From assembly GCA_018400515.1 (NCBI GenBank), contig JAGYMR010000007.1, positions 1-29,341 of the forward strand: DNA of 29,341 nucleotides, written 5' to 3'. The translations under genes and the position numbers were made by a program. Within the stretch, counting starts at the first letter, position 1. Every line of letters begins with the position of its first letter. This stretch comes from Tangfeifania sp. (GTDB taxonomy: Bacteria > Bacteroidota > Bacteroidia > Bacteroidales > Prolixibacteraceae). The notes under the pieces are model-generated. The model saw nothing but the letters and a program-made list of their open reading frames with translations. It was not told the origin of the DNA and made no database searches. This document shows, piece after piece, positions 1-7,884 of the stretch.

Positions 1-786
1 GCCGCTGAAGCCGGGGATTATGCGGGGGCCGTGAAAGCGTGGCAAACCTATTTCGATGAACAGGCGGAGGCAGAAACGGAGGTAAAAGGAGCTGTTTTTG
101 CCCGGGCTGCGAAAACGGCTTACCAGGCAGGAAAGGCTGATTTGGCCGTCCGTTGGTATGACCAGGCCCGATACAGGGAATACGGCAGTAGGGAGATGTA
201 TCAGGTGCTTTCAGAAATTTTCAGGAAAAAAGACAACCTTTCCAAAGAGTTAACCGCACTGGAATACCTCTATTCACATGGCGGAGCGGCAGATGCCCGG
301 GTAACAAAACGGCTTTTTGAGATCTATTATGAGATTGAAATGGAGGAAAAAGCCTTTGAAGTATGGACGCATTTGCCCCCGGAGGAGAAGGGAAAGGAGT
401 CCCTGCTTGAAAAGTACTTTTTCCTCCACCAGGAACAGGAGAATGAGTCCGTTTGTGACTCTTTGAGTCACGAACTCCTGGACCTGAATCCCCGGCATCC
501 AGCTGCCCTTGAATGGAATGCCAAAAAATATTTCTGGCAGGGTGAAAATCGGTACAAACGGGAGATGGAGGCTTATGAAAACAACAAAACAACCCGGCAG
601 TACCGGATTTTGTTAAAAGAGCTTGAAAAAAGCACCCGGGATTATAAAAAGGCCCTCGGGTTTTTTGAAAAATTGTGGGAATTAAAGCCCTCGAAAAGGG
701 AAAGGTATGCCAGTTACCTGGCCACCATCTACGCCCGTTTTGGTGACAAAGAAAAGGCGGACCACTATAAAAAGTTTTTGGATTGA
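1..786 (+). CDS. TPR-repeat protein, 3' part only
   Basis: The frame is open from the first base of the window, so this is the C-terminal 261 residues of a longer protein. The GTG at base 31 lies inside the pattern GDYAGAVKAW, which looks like the middle of a TPR helix, so it is probably not the start. The visible part is a run of amphipathic helix pairs with TPR-like spacing: AGKADLAVRWYDQA near residues 42-56, MEEKAFEVWTHLP near 113-125, and a last unit with YLATIYARFGDKEKADHYKKFL. TPR proteins are scaffolds for protein-protein contacts; partner and location cannot be told here. Charged residues (Glu, Lys) are common and no membrane segment is seen. It converges with the ThuA-domain gene, with a strong hairpin between them. 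The family call is fairly sure; the role is unknown. Confidence 0.75.
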   Translation, partial: AAEAGDYAGAVKAWQTYFDEQAEAETEVKGAVFARAAKTAYQAGKADLAVRWYDQARYREYGSREMYQVLSEIFRKKDNLSKELTALEYLYSHGGAADARVTKRLFEIYYEIEMEEKAFEVWTHLPPEEKGKESLLEKYFFLHQEQENESVCDSLSHELLDLNPRHPAALEWNAKKYFWQGENRYKREMEAYENNKTTRQYRILLKELEKSTRDYKKALGFFEKLWELKPSKRERYASYLATIYARFGDKEKADHYKKFLD

Positions 787-799
787 AAGAAGCTGTATT

Positions 800-828
800 G
801 CCGGAACGGATTTAAGATCCGCTCCGGC
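800..828. terminator. Hairpin between convergent genes
   Basis: An inverted repeat with arms 800-811 and 817-828 (GCCGGA-a-CGGAT / ATCCG-c-TCCGGC) gives 11 pairs with one internal mismatch and a 5-base loop. It lies 14 bases after the TPR stop codon and 42 bases before the stop of the converging ThuA gene. No T-tract follows on either strand, so it is not a classic intrinsic terminator. A bidirectional transcript end or 3' stabiliser is the likely role. Confidence 0.5.
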
Positions 829-869
829 CTTATGGGTATGAATAACGAACGGTACTCCCGGGGAATCAT

Positions 870-2081
870 TCATTCCCGTGGGTTCATCCGGTCGAGCGCA
901 TACTGTGCTTCGTCTTTCAGTTCCGGATCTTTTTTCAGTCCTTCGTAAATTGTTTTGTAGGAATCGTTGGCAACCCAGGAGAACTCTTTGCACAGGATCT
1001 TTTTGCATTCCACTGAGCTTTTGTTCGATGTCAGCATTTCTTTGATCACGGCGTGGTAATCATCGAGTTTTTGCTGATTACCGATGTTTTCATTAATGAG
1101 TTTTTTCAGGATATTAAAGCCCTCGTAGGATTTTCCTGTTTCATACTCCTGCATTCTTTCAATAATGGGGGCCAAATCCCCATGGATATCTTCGAAGAAC
1201 GGCCACCGGAGGGTTTGGTTTTCGGTGGGGAAATGGGCGGGCAGCTCCTGCGACACCTTTCCGGTCGCTGCCCATTCAGCACCCCGTTGGGTGGTGATAA
1301 TAAAACCCGCGCACTCCATGGCCGGGAAAAAGTTGCCGTTGCCGGCGTGTCCCAGGACAGTGTGAAAGATACGTCCTTTTCCGTACGTGATGGTCATCAG
1401 TACCGGTTCATTCCGGTTGCTAACGTTGGAGCGGGCAAAAGCCAGGATTTCCATGTTTTCAGCCGGTCCCCGGAGTTTGGCGTAAAGTTCATCTTTTGTG
1501 TGCAGCCATTTTGGGGCCAGTCCTTTCATAACCGGGTGCTCCGGCTGAAAGGCCTCGACCACAAATTCCCGCTGAGCCCCATGGGTTCCGCCGCCTCCGG
1601 GGGAATCGTCACGGACCACTTCGCCCTCTTCGATGTACACATAGGGGCCGGCATTTTCATCGCGATCCCCCCAGCCGCCGAGGCCGATCATTTCATTGAA
1701 AGCCGTCCAGCCGGGGAAAGCATTGTCGGCAGCATGATAGATGACGACGCCCCCGCCGTTTTTGACGTACGCTTCAAAATTATTTTTTGTCTCTTCGGGC
1801 CATTCATCGCCATTGTAGTCCAGAACAACAACATCATAAGGTGTAAAATCGACGATAAATCCCGACATCTCCTCTCCCGTTTTGGGGGAGATTCTTGTTT
1901 CGGTGGTGAAGATGGCTGATTTTTCAAGGATATCCTCCAGATAACGGCTGCTCTTTTGCCAGTTATGGTTGTTCTGACCGGTAACGATCAGCGCTTTCAG
2001 GCTGGGTTGGCGTGAACAGGAGAAGAAAGCCATTGCCAGAGCAAGGATTATCAGGACAGTTCCCGTTTGTATTTTTCGCAT
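870..2081 (-). CDS. ThuA-domain lipoprotein
   Basis: 403-residue exported protein. The N-terminus (MRKIQTGTVLIILALAMAFFSC) is a lipoprotein signal with acceptor Cys22. Residues about 29-275 form a ThuA-like (class I glutamine amidotransferase-like) fold: LKALIVTGQNNHNW at the first strand, YDVVVLDYNGDEWPE, then VKNGGGVVIYHAADNAFPGW and, near the end, YGKGRIFHTVLGHAG. These are typical of ThuA proteins from Bacteroidota and Planctomycetota glycan loci. Residues about 290-403 are a helical extension without a recognised motif. ThuA domains often sit beside Gfo/Idh/MocA oxidoreductases, as here (32-base gap), and are thought to help in sugar utilisation, but no reaction is established. It is the last gene of the minus-strand cluster. 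Family assignment is good; function is open. Confidence 0.85.
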   Translation of the reverse strand: MRKIQTGTVLIILALAMAFFSCSRQPSLKALIVTGQNNHNWQKSSRYLEDILEKSAIFTTETRISPKTGEEMSGFIVDFTPYDVVVLDYNGDEWPEETKNNFEAYVKNGGGVVIYHAADNAFPGWTAFNEMIGLGGWGDRDENAGPYVYIEEGEVVRDDSPGGGGTHGAQREFVVEAFQPEHPVMKGLAPKWLHTKDELYAKLRGPAENMEILAFARSNVSNRNEPVLMTITYGKGRIFHTVLGHAGNGNFFPAMECAGFIITTQRGAEWAATGKVSQELPAHFPTENQTLRWPFFEDIHGDLAPIIERMQEYETGKSYEGFNILKKLINENIGNQQKLDDYHAVIKEMLTSNKSSVECKKILCKEFSWVANDSYKTIYEGLKKDPELKDEAQYALDRMNPRE

Positions 2082-2113
2082 AACGTGTTTTTTTATTTAG
2101 TGAAAAAATTGAT

Positions 2114-3421
2114 TTATTGTTTGAGTTTCCAGGGCGCCCGGTAAGGTCTTTGCAAAAGTCGCGTCGCATAAATGTTGTTATCCGTGAATTGTTCGGATAC
2201 CGGGTCCCAGTGCAGTTTTTGACCGGTGATGATGGCAATTTCTCCGAGCAATCCCACTGTGATTGAATTGTGGCCGGTTTCCACGGGAGTAACGGTTTTT
2301 TCCCGTGACTTGACACAATCGATAAAATTCCGCCGGTGGTCGGTGCTTTTGTAGATCGAAATCTCCATTTTCCCGGGTTGCTCTTTCAGAATATCTTCAT
2401 TGGAAGCATTAAGACCTCTGCGGTCCACATGGATCCATCCGTCGGTTCCTTTCCAGAGGGTTCCCATGCCATGTTTCAGTTTGGCAGCATTGGCAACACG
2501 CATCTTCAGCCCGTTGGCATAGGTGCAGGTAAAGTCGTATTCTGCGGGTACGTTGTAGATTCCGTCATTATTGGGCCTTCCTGTTCCTTCGATGGTAACG
2601 GGGCCAATATCGTCAAATCCCAGTCCCCAGTGGGCGATGTCGATGTGGTGGCCGGCCCAGTCGGTGAGCTGTCCGCCCGAATAATCCATGATCCATCGCC
2701 AGTGGAAATGGAGAACACCCCTGAAAGGTACTTTGGGGGCAGGTCCCAGCCACATATCCCAGTCCACACCTTCAGGAACCGGTTTAACGGGAGGATTTCC
2801 GATGTAGTGCCCCCCATCGGGCAGTCCTACTTCGACTTCATCCACTTTCCCGATCCGGCCGTTCCGGACCAGTTCAGCCGCTTTGTGGAAATGGGGAACC
2901 GACCGTTGCCAGCTTCCCATTTGCCAGACGATGTTATTTCTCTGAGCTGCATTTACAATCGCCCTGCCTTCAGCAATGGATCGGGCCAGCGGTTTTTCCC
3001 CGTAGATGTCAATTTTTTTGTCCGCCGTGGCTGTGGCAACTACTGCATGCCAGTGGTCAGGCAACGCCAGAATGGCGGTATCGGTTTTCTCTTTTTCAAG
3101 GATCTCCCTGAAATCCTTATAAACACGGCAATCGCTGTTCCCGTATTTCTCATCGATCATTTTTTTTGCTGCAGCCGCTTGATTATCGTCCACATCGCAG
3201 ACAGCAGTGGCATGAACATCATCAAATCCGATGAGCGGGCCCAGATTAGCACGCCCCATTCCTCCGCAGCCAATGAGAATCAGATTAATTTTGTCACTGG
3301 GAGGGACATTTCCTTCACGGCCCAGGGCCGAAGCTTTTACGATGGTCGGAAAAAGACCGGCTCCCACCGCAGCGGTTCCCACGGTTTTTAAAAAATTTCT
3401 TCTTTTTGTTTTTGATTGCAT
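2114..3421 (-). CDS. Gfo/Idh/MocA family oxidoreductase, Tat-exported
   Basis: 435-residue NAD(P)-dependent oxidoreductase of the Gfo/Idh/MocA family. The N-terminus carries a twin-arginine signal (KRRNFLKTVGTAAVGAG), implying export of a folded, cofactor-loaded protein. The Rossmann motif is INLILIGCGGMGRAN with GCGGMG at 51-56. The family motif EKPLA is at 142-146, and its Lys is the usual catalytic or substrate-contact residue. In the C-terminal domain, LTDWAGHHIDIAHWGLG is the conserved His/Asp stretch of the bacterial oxidoreductase C-terminal domain. Members oxidise or reduce sugar hydroxyls, and some relatives (GH109) use NAD for glycoside cleavage. I see no proof of GH109 activity. 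It lies 32 bases from the ThuA gene and 46 bases after the GH20 gene, so it is probably co-transcribed and may act on sugars these enzymes release. Confidence 0.9.
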   Translation of the reverse strand: MQSKTKRRNFLKTVGTAAVGAGLFPTIVKASALGREGNVPPSDKINLILIGCGGMGRANLGPLIGFDDVHATAVCDVDDNQAAAAKKMIDEKYGNSDCRVYKDFREILEKEKTDTAILALPDHWHAVVATATADKKIDIYGEKPLARSIAEGRAIVNAAQRNNIVWQMGSWQRSVPHFHKAAELVRNGRIGKVDEVEVGLPDGGHYIGNPPVKPVPEGVDWDMWLGPAPKVPFRGVLHFHWRWIMDYSGGQLTDWAGHHIDIAHWGLGFDDIGPVTIEGTGRPNNDGIYNVPAEYDFTCTYANGLKMRVANAAKLKHGMGTLWKGTDGWIHVDRRGLNASNEDILKEQPGKMEISIYKSTDHRRNFIDCVKSREKTVTPVETGHNSITVGLLGEIAIITGQKLHWDPVSEQFTDNNIYATRLLQRPYRAPWKLKQ

Positions 3422-3467
3422 TTTTTTTGTGATTAATGATTTTATTAATGAAATATGTTAACGGGTT

Positions 3468-5033
3468 TTATATCCCTTTATTTTTTTCCCAGGGGATGAC
3501 CGGGGAGCGATAGAAGTCGATGTTACGCGCCTCCATGCGCGGGCCATGGGCACCGATCCGTTTTTTATAGTCGTTCCAGTCGCGGATCTCCGGGGCGGTC
3601 CAGCCGATTTCCGCATATCCGGGAAGGCGGGGGAAAACCATATATTCCAGATCATCCATATTGGTGATCGTCTCGGTCCACAGAGGCGCTTCAATCCCCC
3701 GGATATTTTCTCTTGAGATCCCCGGAACAAGGGTTGCCGGGTCCCATATATAAGCGGTGTCGGCCTCGATGTATCCGGCCCAGTTAAGTCCGAGGTGTGT
3801 TGTGGAGTCGTATTTCATGTCGAGATAGACTTTATTGGCCGGAGACATGATTACTTTTGCACCCTGCCCGATGCCTTTTATGGTATTTCCGGTATTGGAC
3901 CAGAACTGTACGGAGGCTTTATTTTTGAGGGATGCATGGGCGATTTCGTCCCATCCGATCACTTTTTTTCCATGCGATTCCACAATTTTCTGCACCCTGT
4001 TCACAAAGTAGATGTAGTCTTCTTTATCGGTTACATGCGATTCATCGCCCCCGATGTGGAACCAGGGACCCGGATTCAGGGCAGCAATTTCACCCACCAC
4101 GTCATCAACAAATTGGTAGGTGATCTCTTTCCGGGTACACAAAGTACTGAAGCCGACTTTTGTGCCGGTATACAATTCGGTGGCTTTCCCATCACAATTC
4201 AGTTCGGCATACGATGCAAGGGCGGCATTGGTATGGCCCGGCATATCGATTTCAGGAACGATGGTGATGTGCCTGTTTTGCGCGTATTCCACGATTTCGG
4301 AGAACTGTTCGCGGGAATAGTATCCCCCTTCACCGCCGCCCACTTCTGTGCTGCCGCCCACTTCGGCCAGCCGGGGCCACGATTTAATTTCGATGCGCCA
4401 CCCCTGGTCGTCGGACAGGTGGAGGTGAAGCACGTTCATTTTGTACCTTGCCAAAAAGTCGATAAAACGCTGAACGTCTGCCACTCCAAAGAAATGGCGG
4501 GATACATCGAGCATCGCTCCGCGATAAGTATATTCCGGGAAATCACGGACGACTCCTGTCGCCACTTTCAGGGGTTCCCCCGGAGCTCCCATTACCGGCA
4601 GGATCTGCAGCAGCGACTGGATGCCGTAAAAAACCCCTGCCGTGCTGTTCGCTTTAATGCCCGTCACCTTTTTTCCAATGTTAAGGATGTATCCTTCTTC
4701 CCCCAGTTCGCTATCCTGCTCACTGCCGGTAACGGAAAGGGAGATCCCTTCCCGGGGCATACGCCGGGTTGCCTTTACATCCGGCATGAAACCGGAGATC
4801 TGCCTGATCTCCCCGGCAAGGTAGCGGGCTGTTTGTTCCAGTCCATCCACTCCTTCCTGATAAGCGATTGCTGTTTCGTCCGAAATTTTAAAAGTTTCTC
4901 CCGTAGCGGTAACCGAAACGGGTTGTGGAATAAAATTTGTTTTGGTGAGATCGGTTGGTACTTTTTCAGTGCAGGATATCAGCAAAAGGATGCCCGCGGC
5001 CATCGAAATTATTGAAAGGGCGGTACGTTTCAT
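3468..5033 (-). CDS. Beta-N-acetylhexosaminidase, GH20, lipoprotein
   Basis: 521-residue GH20 exo-beta-N-acetylhexosaminidase removing terminal GlcNAc or GalNAc from glycans. I place the start at the ATG at 5033, because it opens a clean lipoprotein signal (MKRTALSIISMAAGILLLISC, acceptor Cys21); an in-frame TTG at 5129 would add 32 residues that would bury that signal. Residues about 30-165 are the GH20b-like N-terminal domain; about 168-510 the TIM barrel starting TYRGAMLDVSRHFF. The motif LHLHLSDDQGWRIEI is at about 202-216, and the catalytic Asp-Glu pair D330-E331 sits in WFHIGGDES, as expected for substrate-assisted catalysis. The lipoprotein anchor suggests the periplasmic or outer-membrane surface. 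It lies 190 bases after the upstream GH2 gene. Assignment is firm; GlcNAc versus GalNAc preference is not decided. Confidence 0.95.
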   Translation of the reverse strand: MKRTALSIISMAAGILLLISCTEKVPTDLTKTNFIPQPVSVTATGETFKISDETAIAYQEGVDGLEQTARYLAGEIRQISGFMPDVKATRRMPREGISLSVTGSEQDSELGEEGYILNIGKKVTGIKANSTAGVFYGIQSLLQILPVMGAPGEPLKVATGVVRDFPEYTYRGAMLDVSRHFFGVADVQRFIDFLARYKMNVLHLHLSDDQGWRIEIKSWPRLAEVGGSTEVGGGEGGYYSREQFSEIVEYAQNRHITIVPEIDMPGHTNAALASYAELNCDGKATELYTGTKVGFSTLCTRKEITYQFVDDVVGEIAALNPGPWFHIGGDESHVTDKEDYIYFVNRVQKIVESHGKKVIGWDEIAHASLKNKASVQFWSNTGNTIKGIGQGAKVIMSPANKVYLDMKYDSTTHLGLNWAGYIEADTAYIWDPATLVPGISRENIRGIEAPLWTETITNMDDLEYMVFPRLPGYAEIGWTAPEIRDWNDYKKRIGAHGPRMEARNIDFYRSPVIPWEKNKGI

Positions 5034-5167
5034 TTGTAAAAAAATTAAAGGGTTTTGGTTCAAATCCATCCAAGCAGTAATCATTTTTTCAGGGGCCATG
5101 GGACGCGTGAAGGGCATCCAGTGGCCCAACCGGTTTATAAAATTGTTTTTTTCTGTTCCTCCAACCT

Positions 5168-5205
5168 CCGGAAAAGGGGGAACGTATGCTGTCTTCCTTT
5201 TCCGG
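5168..5205. repeat. Perfect 10-bp inverted repeat between GH2 and GH20 genes
   Basis: Arms CCGGAAAAGG (5168-5177) and CCTTTTCCGG (5196-5205) are fully complementary with an 18-base spacer. The structure lies 18 bases past the stop of the GH2 gene and within the 190-base gap to the GH20 start. On the minus strand it is followed by an A-rich tract, not T, so it is not an intrinsic terminator for the GH2 gene. It may be an mRNA processing or stabilising hairpin that uncouples expression of the two enzymes. Confidence 0.5.
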
Positions 5206-5223
5206 GAGCTGGCTATTGGCGGG

Positions 5224-7299
5224 TCAGTAATTTCTTTTCCAAATTTTGCTAAGTCTCCGGGCGGCCGGTTTTATGTTCCCGTCAAAATCGATGATGGAGG
5301 TATTCACCGGGCAGGGATAGCTGTCATGCCCCATCCAGATAATGAATCCGCCCGAAGCGGGGAAGCGTGATTTATTTGCTTCCAGGGCGATGCTAAGACC
5401 TTCGGCCTGCCGTTGCTGGCTCCAGGCCACGTACGCTTCGAGGGATTCCGGTTCCCTTCCCCCGTGGTCTCTTTTAAAATCATCCCATTCGATCCACCAC
5501 TCGACTTCCCTCCACAGGGGGTTGCTCCGGGTTGCCGGAAGGGCGGGGAGTTCGCCCCGGTATTTATGGATCATTTCGGCAGACATCGCTCCGGCAACGC
5601 CTGCTTCCGAATGCATCAGGGCATCATCGGCGTTCCAGAATTCCCGGACAGCAGTCATTGTACTGTCGTCCCGGGTAAAGGGCAGTTTCCAGGGGCCGTG
5701 GACATCCCACAAAATTCCTTTTCCGAAACTTTCGCGCCGGGCAATGATGCCCGGTCCTGACGGCGATGCCGCTACAAACCGCCTGGTGGGGTCTTTTGCC
5801 CCGACAATGTTTTTTATTCCCCGGATCATGGGGTGTTGGTCAGTTACCGGAGCAGAATCGTCCCGTTCATAGAGTTCATTGCCTCCGCACCACAGCAGGA
5901 GGGATGCATGATGCCGCAGGCGTTTGACATAGCTTTCGGCGATTTTTGACATGGCGAAGATCTCCTCAGGTGTATCGGGAGGATAATTATCCAGGCCCGA
6001 AGAGGAGAGCGGAAAATCCTGGTAAATCATGATCCCCGTTTCATCACAAAGATTGTAAAACCACTCTTTTTCCGGGAAACCACCGCCCCAGACACGGAAA
6101 ACATTGATTCCAAGCTCCTGGTAGGTATTAATGAGTTGCCGGTAATCTGCCTCTGTAAGGTCGGCAAAATTGGGACGGATGGGGGTCCAGTTGACCCCCT
6201 GGAGGAATACCGGTTTGTTGTTTACTGCACATATCCACGGGTCCGCTTCCGGCGGAGCACCTTTGTTGGGAAGCCACGCCACATGTTTAAAACCGATCGT
6301 TTTTTCCTCCACCTGGCACAGGTTGTCATTCTTGTCATACAGGGAACAGCGTACGTTATACAATGGCTGGTTGCCGGCACCATTGGGCCACCAGCGTTTA
6401 ATTTTCAGGTTTTTCCATGTTTTTCCCTCGCCTAACGCCGTACACGCGATGGTTTCATCGATTACCGAAGCCCCTTCCCCGTTGATCAGCTGGATCCTTG
6501 CTTTTCCTTCAAAGGCAGCGGGAGTCATTTCCGCAGCGACACGCAGATTTCCCTGGTCCCGGTCTTTCTCCGTTTCTGTATCAACGGAAAATGCTAAGAT
6601 CCGGGCGCTCTCCTTTGCGTAACTTTCAAGGAAAATTTCGTCCCAGATTCCGACCTGGACAATCCGGGGAATCCAGTCCCACCCATAATAAAACCGGGGT
6701 TTCCAGTCTTTGATTCTGGAAGTATACCCGATTTGCCCCAGGTAAGAGGGCGGGCACTTGAAGAGGATGGCCAGGGTGTTGTCTCTCTCTTTCAGGAAAG
6801 GAGTAATCTCAAATTGCCAGGGAATAAAGGTATTGTCGAATTTTCCCACCTCCTCGCCATTCACCAGGACCACTCCGTTGTCATCAAGTCCCCGGCAGTT
6901 CAGGCGGATCACATTTTCCTGATCAATCCACTCGTCGGGCAACCGGGTAACGTAGATCCAGTGCCGGTTTTCAATCCATTCGATGTCAAGGAAATTGTTG
7001 CCGGTGTTCCAGTCAGGGATGATCCCCGCCTCCAGCAGCGCTTTTTGTACCGATCCCGGCACAGGGGCCGGTATATTCCGGACCTCTGCGTTGGGCCCGG
7101 TGAGGGTGTTAAAATTAAACCCCATCCCCCAGAATTCGGGCTGAAACCCCCAGAGTTTCCAGTCGAGGGACGACAGGTTATATTCTGAAATACTGCCCTC
7201 AGCCGCGGGAGCTGCAGCACGGGCCGGGGTTAATCCGGAAAGGAACGTAAGCAAGATCATTAAGATCAGTGATTTTGACACATCAGTTATTTTTTTCAT
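5224..7299 (-). CDS. GH2 family glycosidase, beta-mannosidase-like (1)
   Basis: 691-residue exported GH2 enzyme. The start is taken at ATG 7299, where MKKITDV is followed by a hydrophobic core and an Ala-rich cleavage region near residue 30; the in-frame ATG at 7332 would lie upstream of the predicted -7 box. Domain order follows GH2: sugar-binding jelly roll (about 45-220, with WIYVTRLPDEW and RLNCRGLDD), Ig-like domain (about 225-345), then a TIM barrel from about 350. FRVWGGGFPE is at 401-410. The acid/base is E475 in LLLWCGGNELYERD, and the nucleophile candidate is E565 in LMHSEAG. The YYGWDWIPR stretch and overall pattern resemble beta-mannosidases, which trim terminal beta-mannose from mannans or N-glycan cores. 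It is shorter than typical 800-residue members because the C-terminal beta domains are missing. It is the first gene of the 5224-to-870 run. Confidence 0.9.
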   Translation of the reverse strand: MKKITDVSKSLILMILLTFLSGLTPARAAAPAAEGSISEYNLSSLDWKLWGFQPEFWGMGFNFNTLTGPNAEVRNIPAPVPGSVQKALLEAGIIPDWNTGNNFLDIEWIENRHWIYVTRLPDEWIDQENVIRLNCRGLDDNGVVLVNGEEVGKFDNTFIPWQFEITPFLKERDNTLAILFKCPPSYLGQIGYTSRIKDWKPRFYYGWDWIPRIVQVGIWDEIFLESYAKESARILAFSVDTETEKDRDQGNLRVAAEMTPAAFEGKARIQLINGEGASVIDETIACTALGEGKTWKNLKIKRWWPNGAGNQPLYNVRCSLYDKNDNLCQVEEKTIGFKHVAWLPNKGAPPEADPWICAVNNKPVFLQGVNWTPIRPNFADLTEADYRQLINTYQELGINVFRVWGGGFPEKEWFYNLCDETGIMIYQDFPLSSSGLDNYPPDTPEEIFAMSKIAESYVKRLRHHASLLLWCGGNELYERDDSAPVTDQHPMIRGIKNIVGAKDPTRRFVAASPSGPGIIARRESFGKGILWDVHGPWKLPFTRDDSTMTAVREFWNADDALMHSEAGVAGAMSAEMIHKYRGELPALPATRSNPLWREVEWWIEWDDFKRDHGGREPESLEAYVAWSQQRQAEGLSIALEANKSRFPASGGFIIWMGHDSYPCPVNTSIIDFDGNIKPAARRLSKIWKRNY

Positions 7300-7320
7300 A
7301 TGATTAAAATTATTTATTTT

Positions 7321-7328
7321 CAAAGGTA
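7321..7328 (-). promoter_or_regulatory. Predicted -7 box of the GH2 promoter
   Basis: Read on the minus strand, this is TACCTTTG, a full match to the Bacteroidota -7 consensus TAnnTTTG. It lies 22 bases before the GH2 start codon at 7299. No clear -33 TTG is found at the usual 19-21 base spacing; AAAA-rich sequence is there instead. That fits a promoter needing an activator, possibly through the repeat copy just upstream at 7351-7395. Confidence 0.45.
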
Positions 7329-7350
7329 TCATATGGAACTCGCATCTATT

Positions 7351-7395
7351 TTAATCATTCCCCTGGGTGTATATATTTTACATGCTCGTTTCATA
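7351..7395 (-). repeat. Dispersed 45-bp intergenic repeat, copy A
   Basis: On the minus strand it begins TATGAAACGAGCATG and ends GAATGATTAA. It aligns without gaps to copy B at 26246-26290, with 39 of 45 positions identical. Five of the six differences are transitions. It sits directly upstream of the predicted -7 box of the GH2 gene. It also opens a 21-codon frame (7394 to 7329) beginning MKRACK, whose stop codon touches the -7 box. Only one of the six base differences from copy B is synonymous, so a DNA-level role is more likely than a conserved peptide. Confidence 0.7.
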
Positions 7396-7810
7396 GGATT
7401 ATATTTTTTTATTGTTTGATGATAACAGAATAGAGCTCATGCCTGTAGCCTTGGAATGGTTTTCAAATCCATTACCGTCAGTCAATATGACCCTGATATT
7501 CTCCGTTTATGTAAAAATGTTCTTTATGCCTGTTTGTAAAAAACCAGTCTTGATTTCTTACTGTTCTGTTCTGGTATGCCAAACAAATTTAAATATTTTT
7601 TTATACCATCGCGAATTATTTTTTTGAATTTAATAATTTTTCTTTTCAAAGGGGTTTCACCCCCTCCTCATGCCTCCCGTTCGTCGAACAGATGTGATTT
7701 TTAAACGCTTCATTCCCTGATTTTCTTAGCGCATTTTTTCTTCGACGGATCTATTCATTGGGACTTCTCCATTTACCCCGTTTTTTGGAGCCCTTCCAAA
7801 TTACTTTTTT

Positions 7811-7850
7811 TCATTCTCTTTTGTGATGTTAGCATCATGCGCGTTTCATA
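7811..7850 (-). repeat. Dispersed repeat, diverged copy D
   Basis: On the minus strand it begins TATGAAACGCGCATG and then matches the 45-bp repeat with small indels: a 3-base insertion after the core, then blocks AACATC, ACA and AAGAGAATGA in the same order. The reading frame seen in copies A and B is closed here after four codons (MKRA-stop). It lies 35 bases past the stop of the propeller gene and is a direct repeat of copy A, about 415 bases away. Confidence 0.55.
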
Positions 7851-7884
7851 ACCCGACCGCCGGGATTCGATTCATAGATTCAGG

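Larger units (their letters stand above)
7300..7884. other. 585-bp AT-rich intergenic region inside the glycan cluster
   Basis: This gap separates two minus-strand groups of the island. It holds a predicted promoter for the GH2 gene (7321-7328) and two copies of a dispersed repeat (7351-7395 and 7811-7850) in the same orientation. The stretch between them, mostly 7400-7650, is clearly richer in A and T than the flanking genes. A plus-strand frame at 7412-7627 has no recognisable protein signature. A weak GGGG-tttca-CCCC stem lies at 7651-7663. I see no tRNA, riboswitch or transposase. Confidence 0.6.

Noticed and set aside
2114..3421. GH109 alpha-N-acetylgalactosaminidase as the identity of the Gfo/Idh/MocA protein
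   Set aside because: A Tat leader and NAD fold are shared by many family members, and I cannot see GH109-specific residues; a general oxidoreductase is the safer call.
3795..5015. Long plus-strand frame of 406 codons opposite the GH20 gene
   Set aside because: Same reason: antisense shadow of a catalytic gene with no recognisable motif, promoter or start context.
7412..7627. Plus-strand frame of 71 codons in the AT-rich gap
   Set aside because: The composition reflects the AT-rich DNA, there is no family pattern and no ribosome-binding or promoter support.
7651..7663. GGGG-tttca-CCCC hairpin as a terminator of the propeller gene
   Set aside because: Only four base pairs, more than 200 bases past the stop codon.
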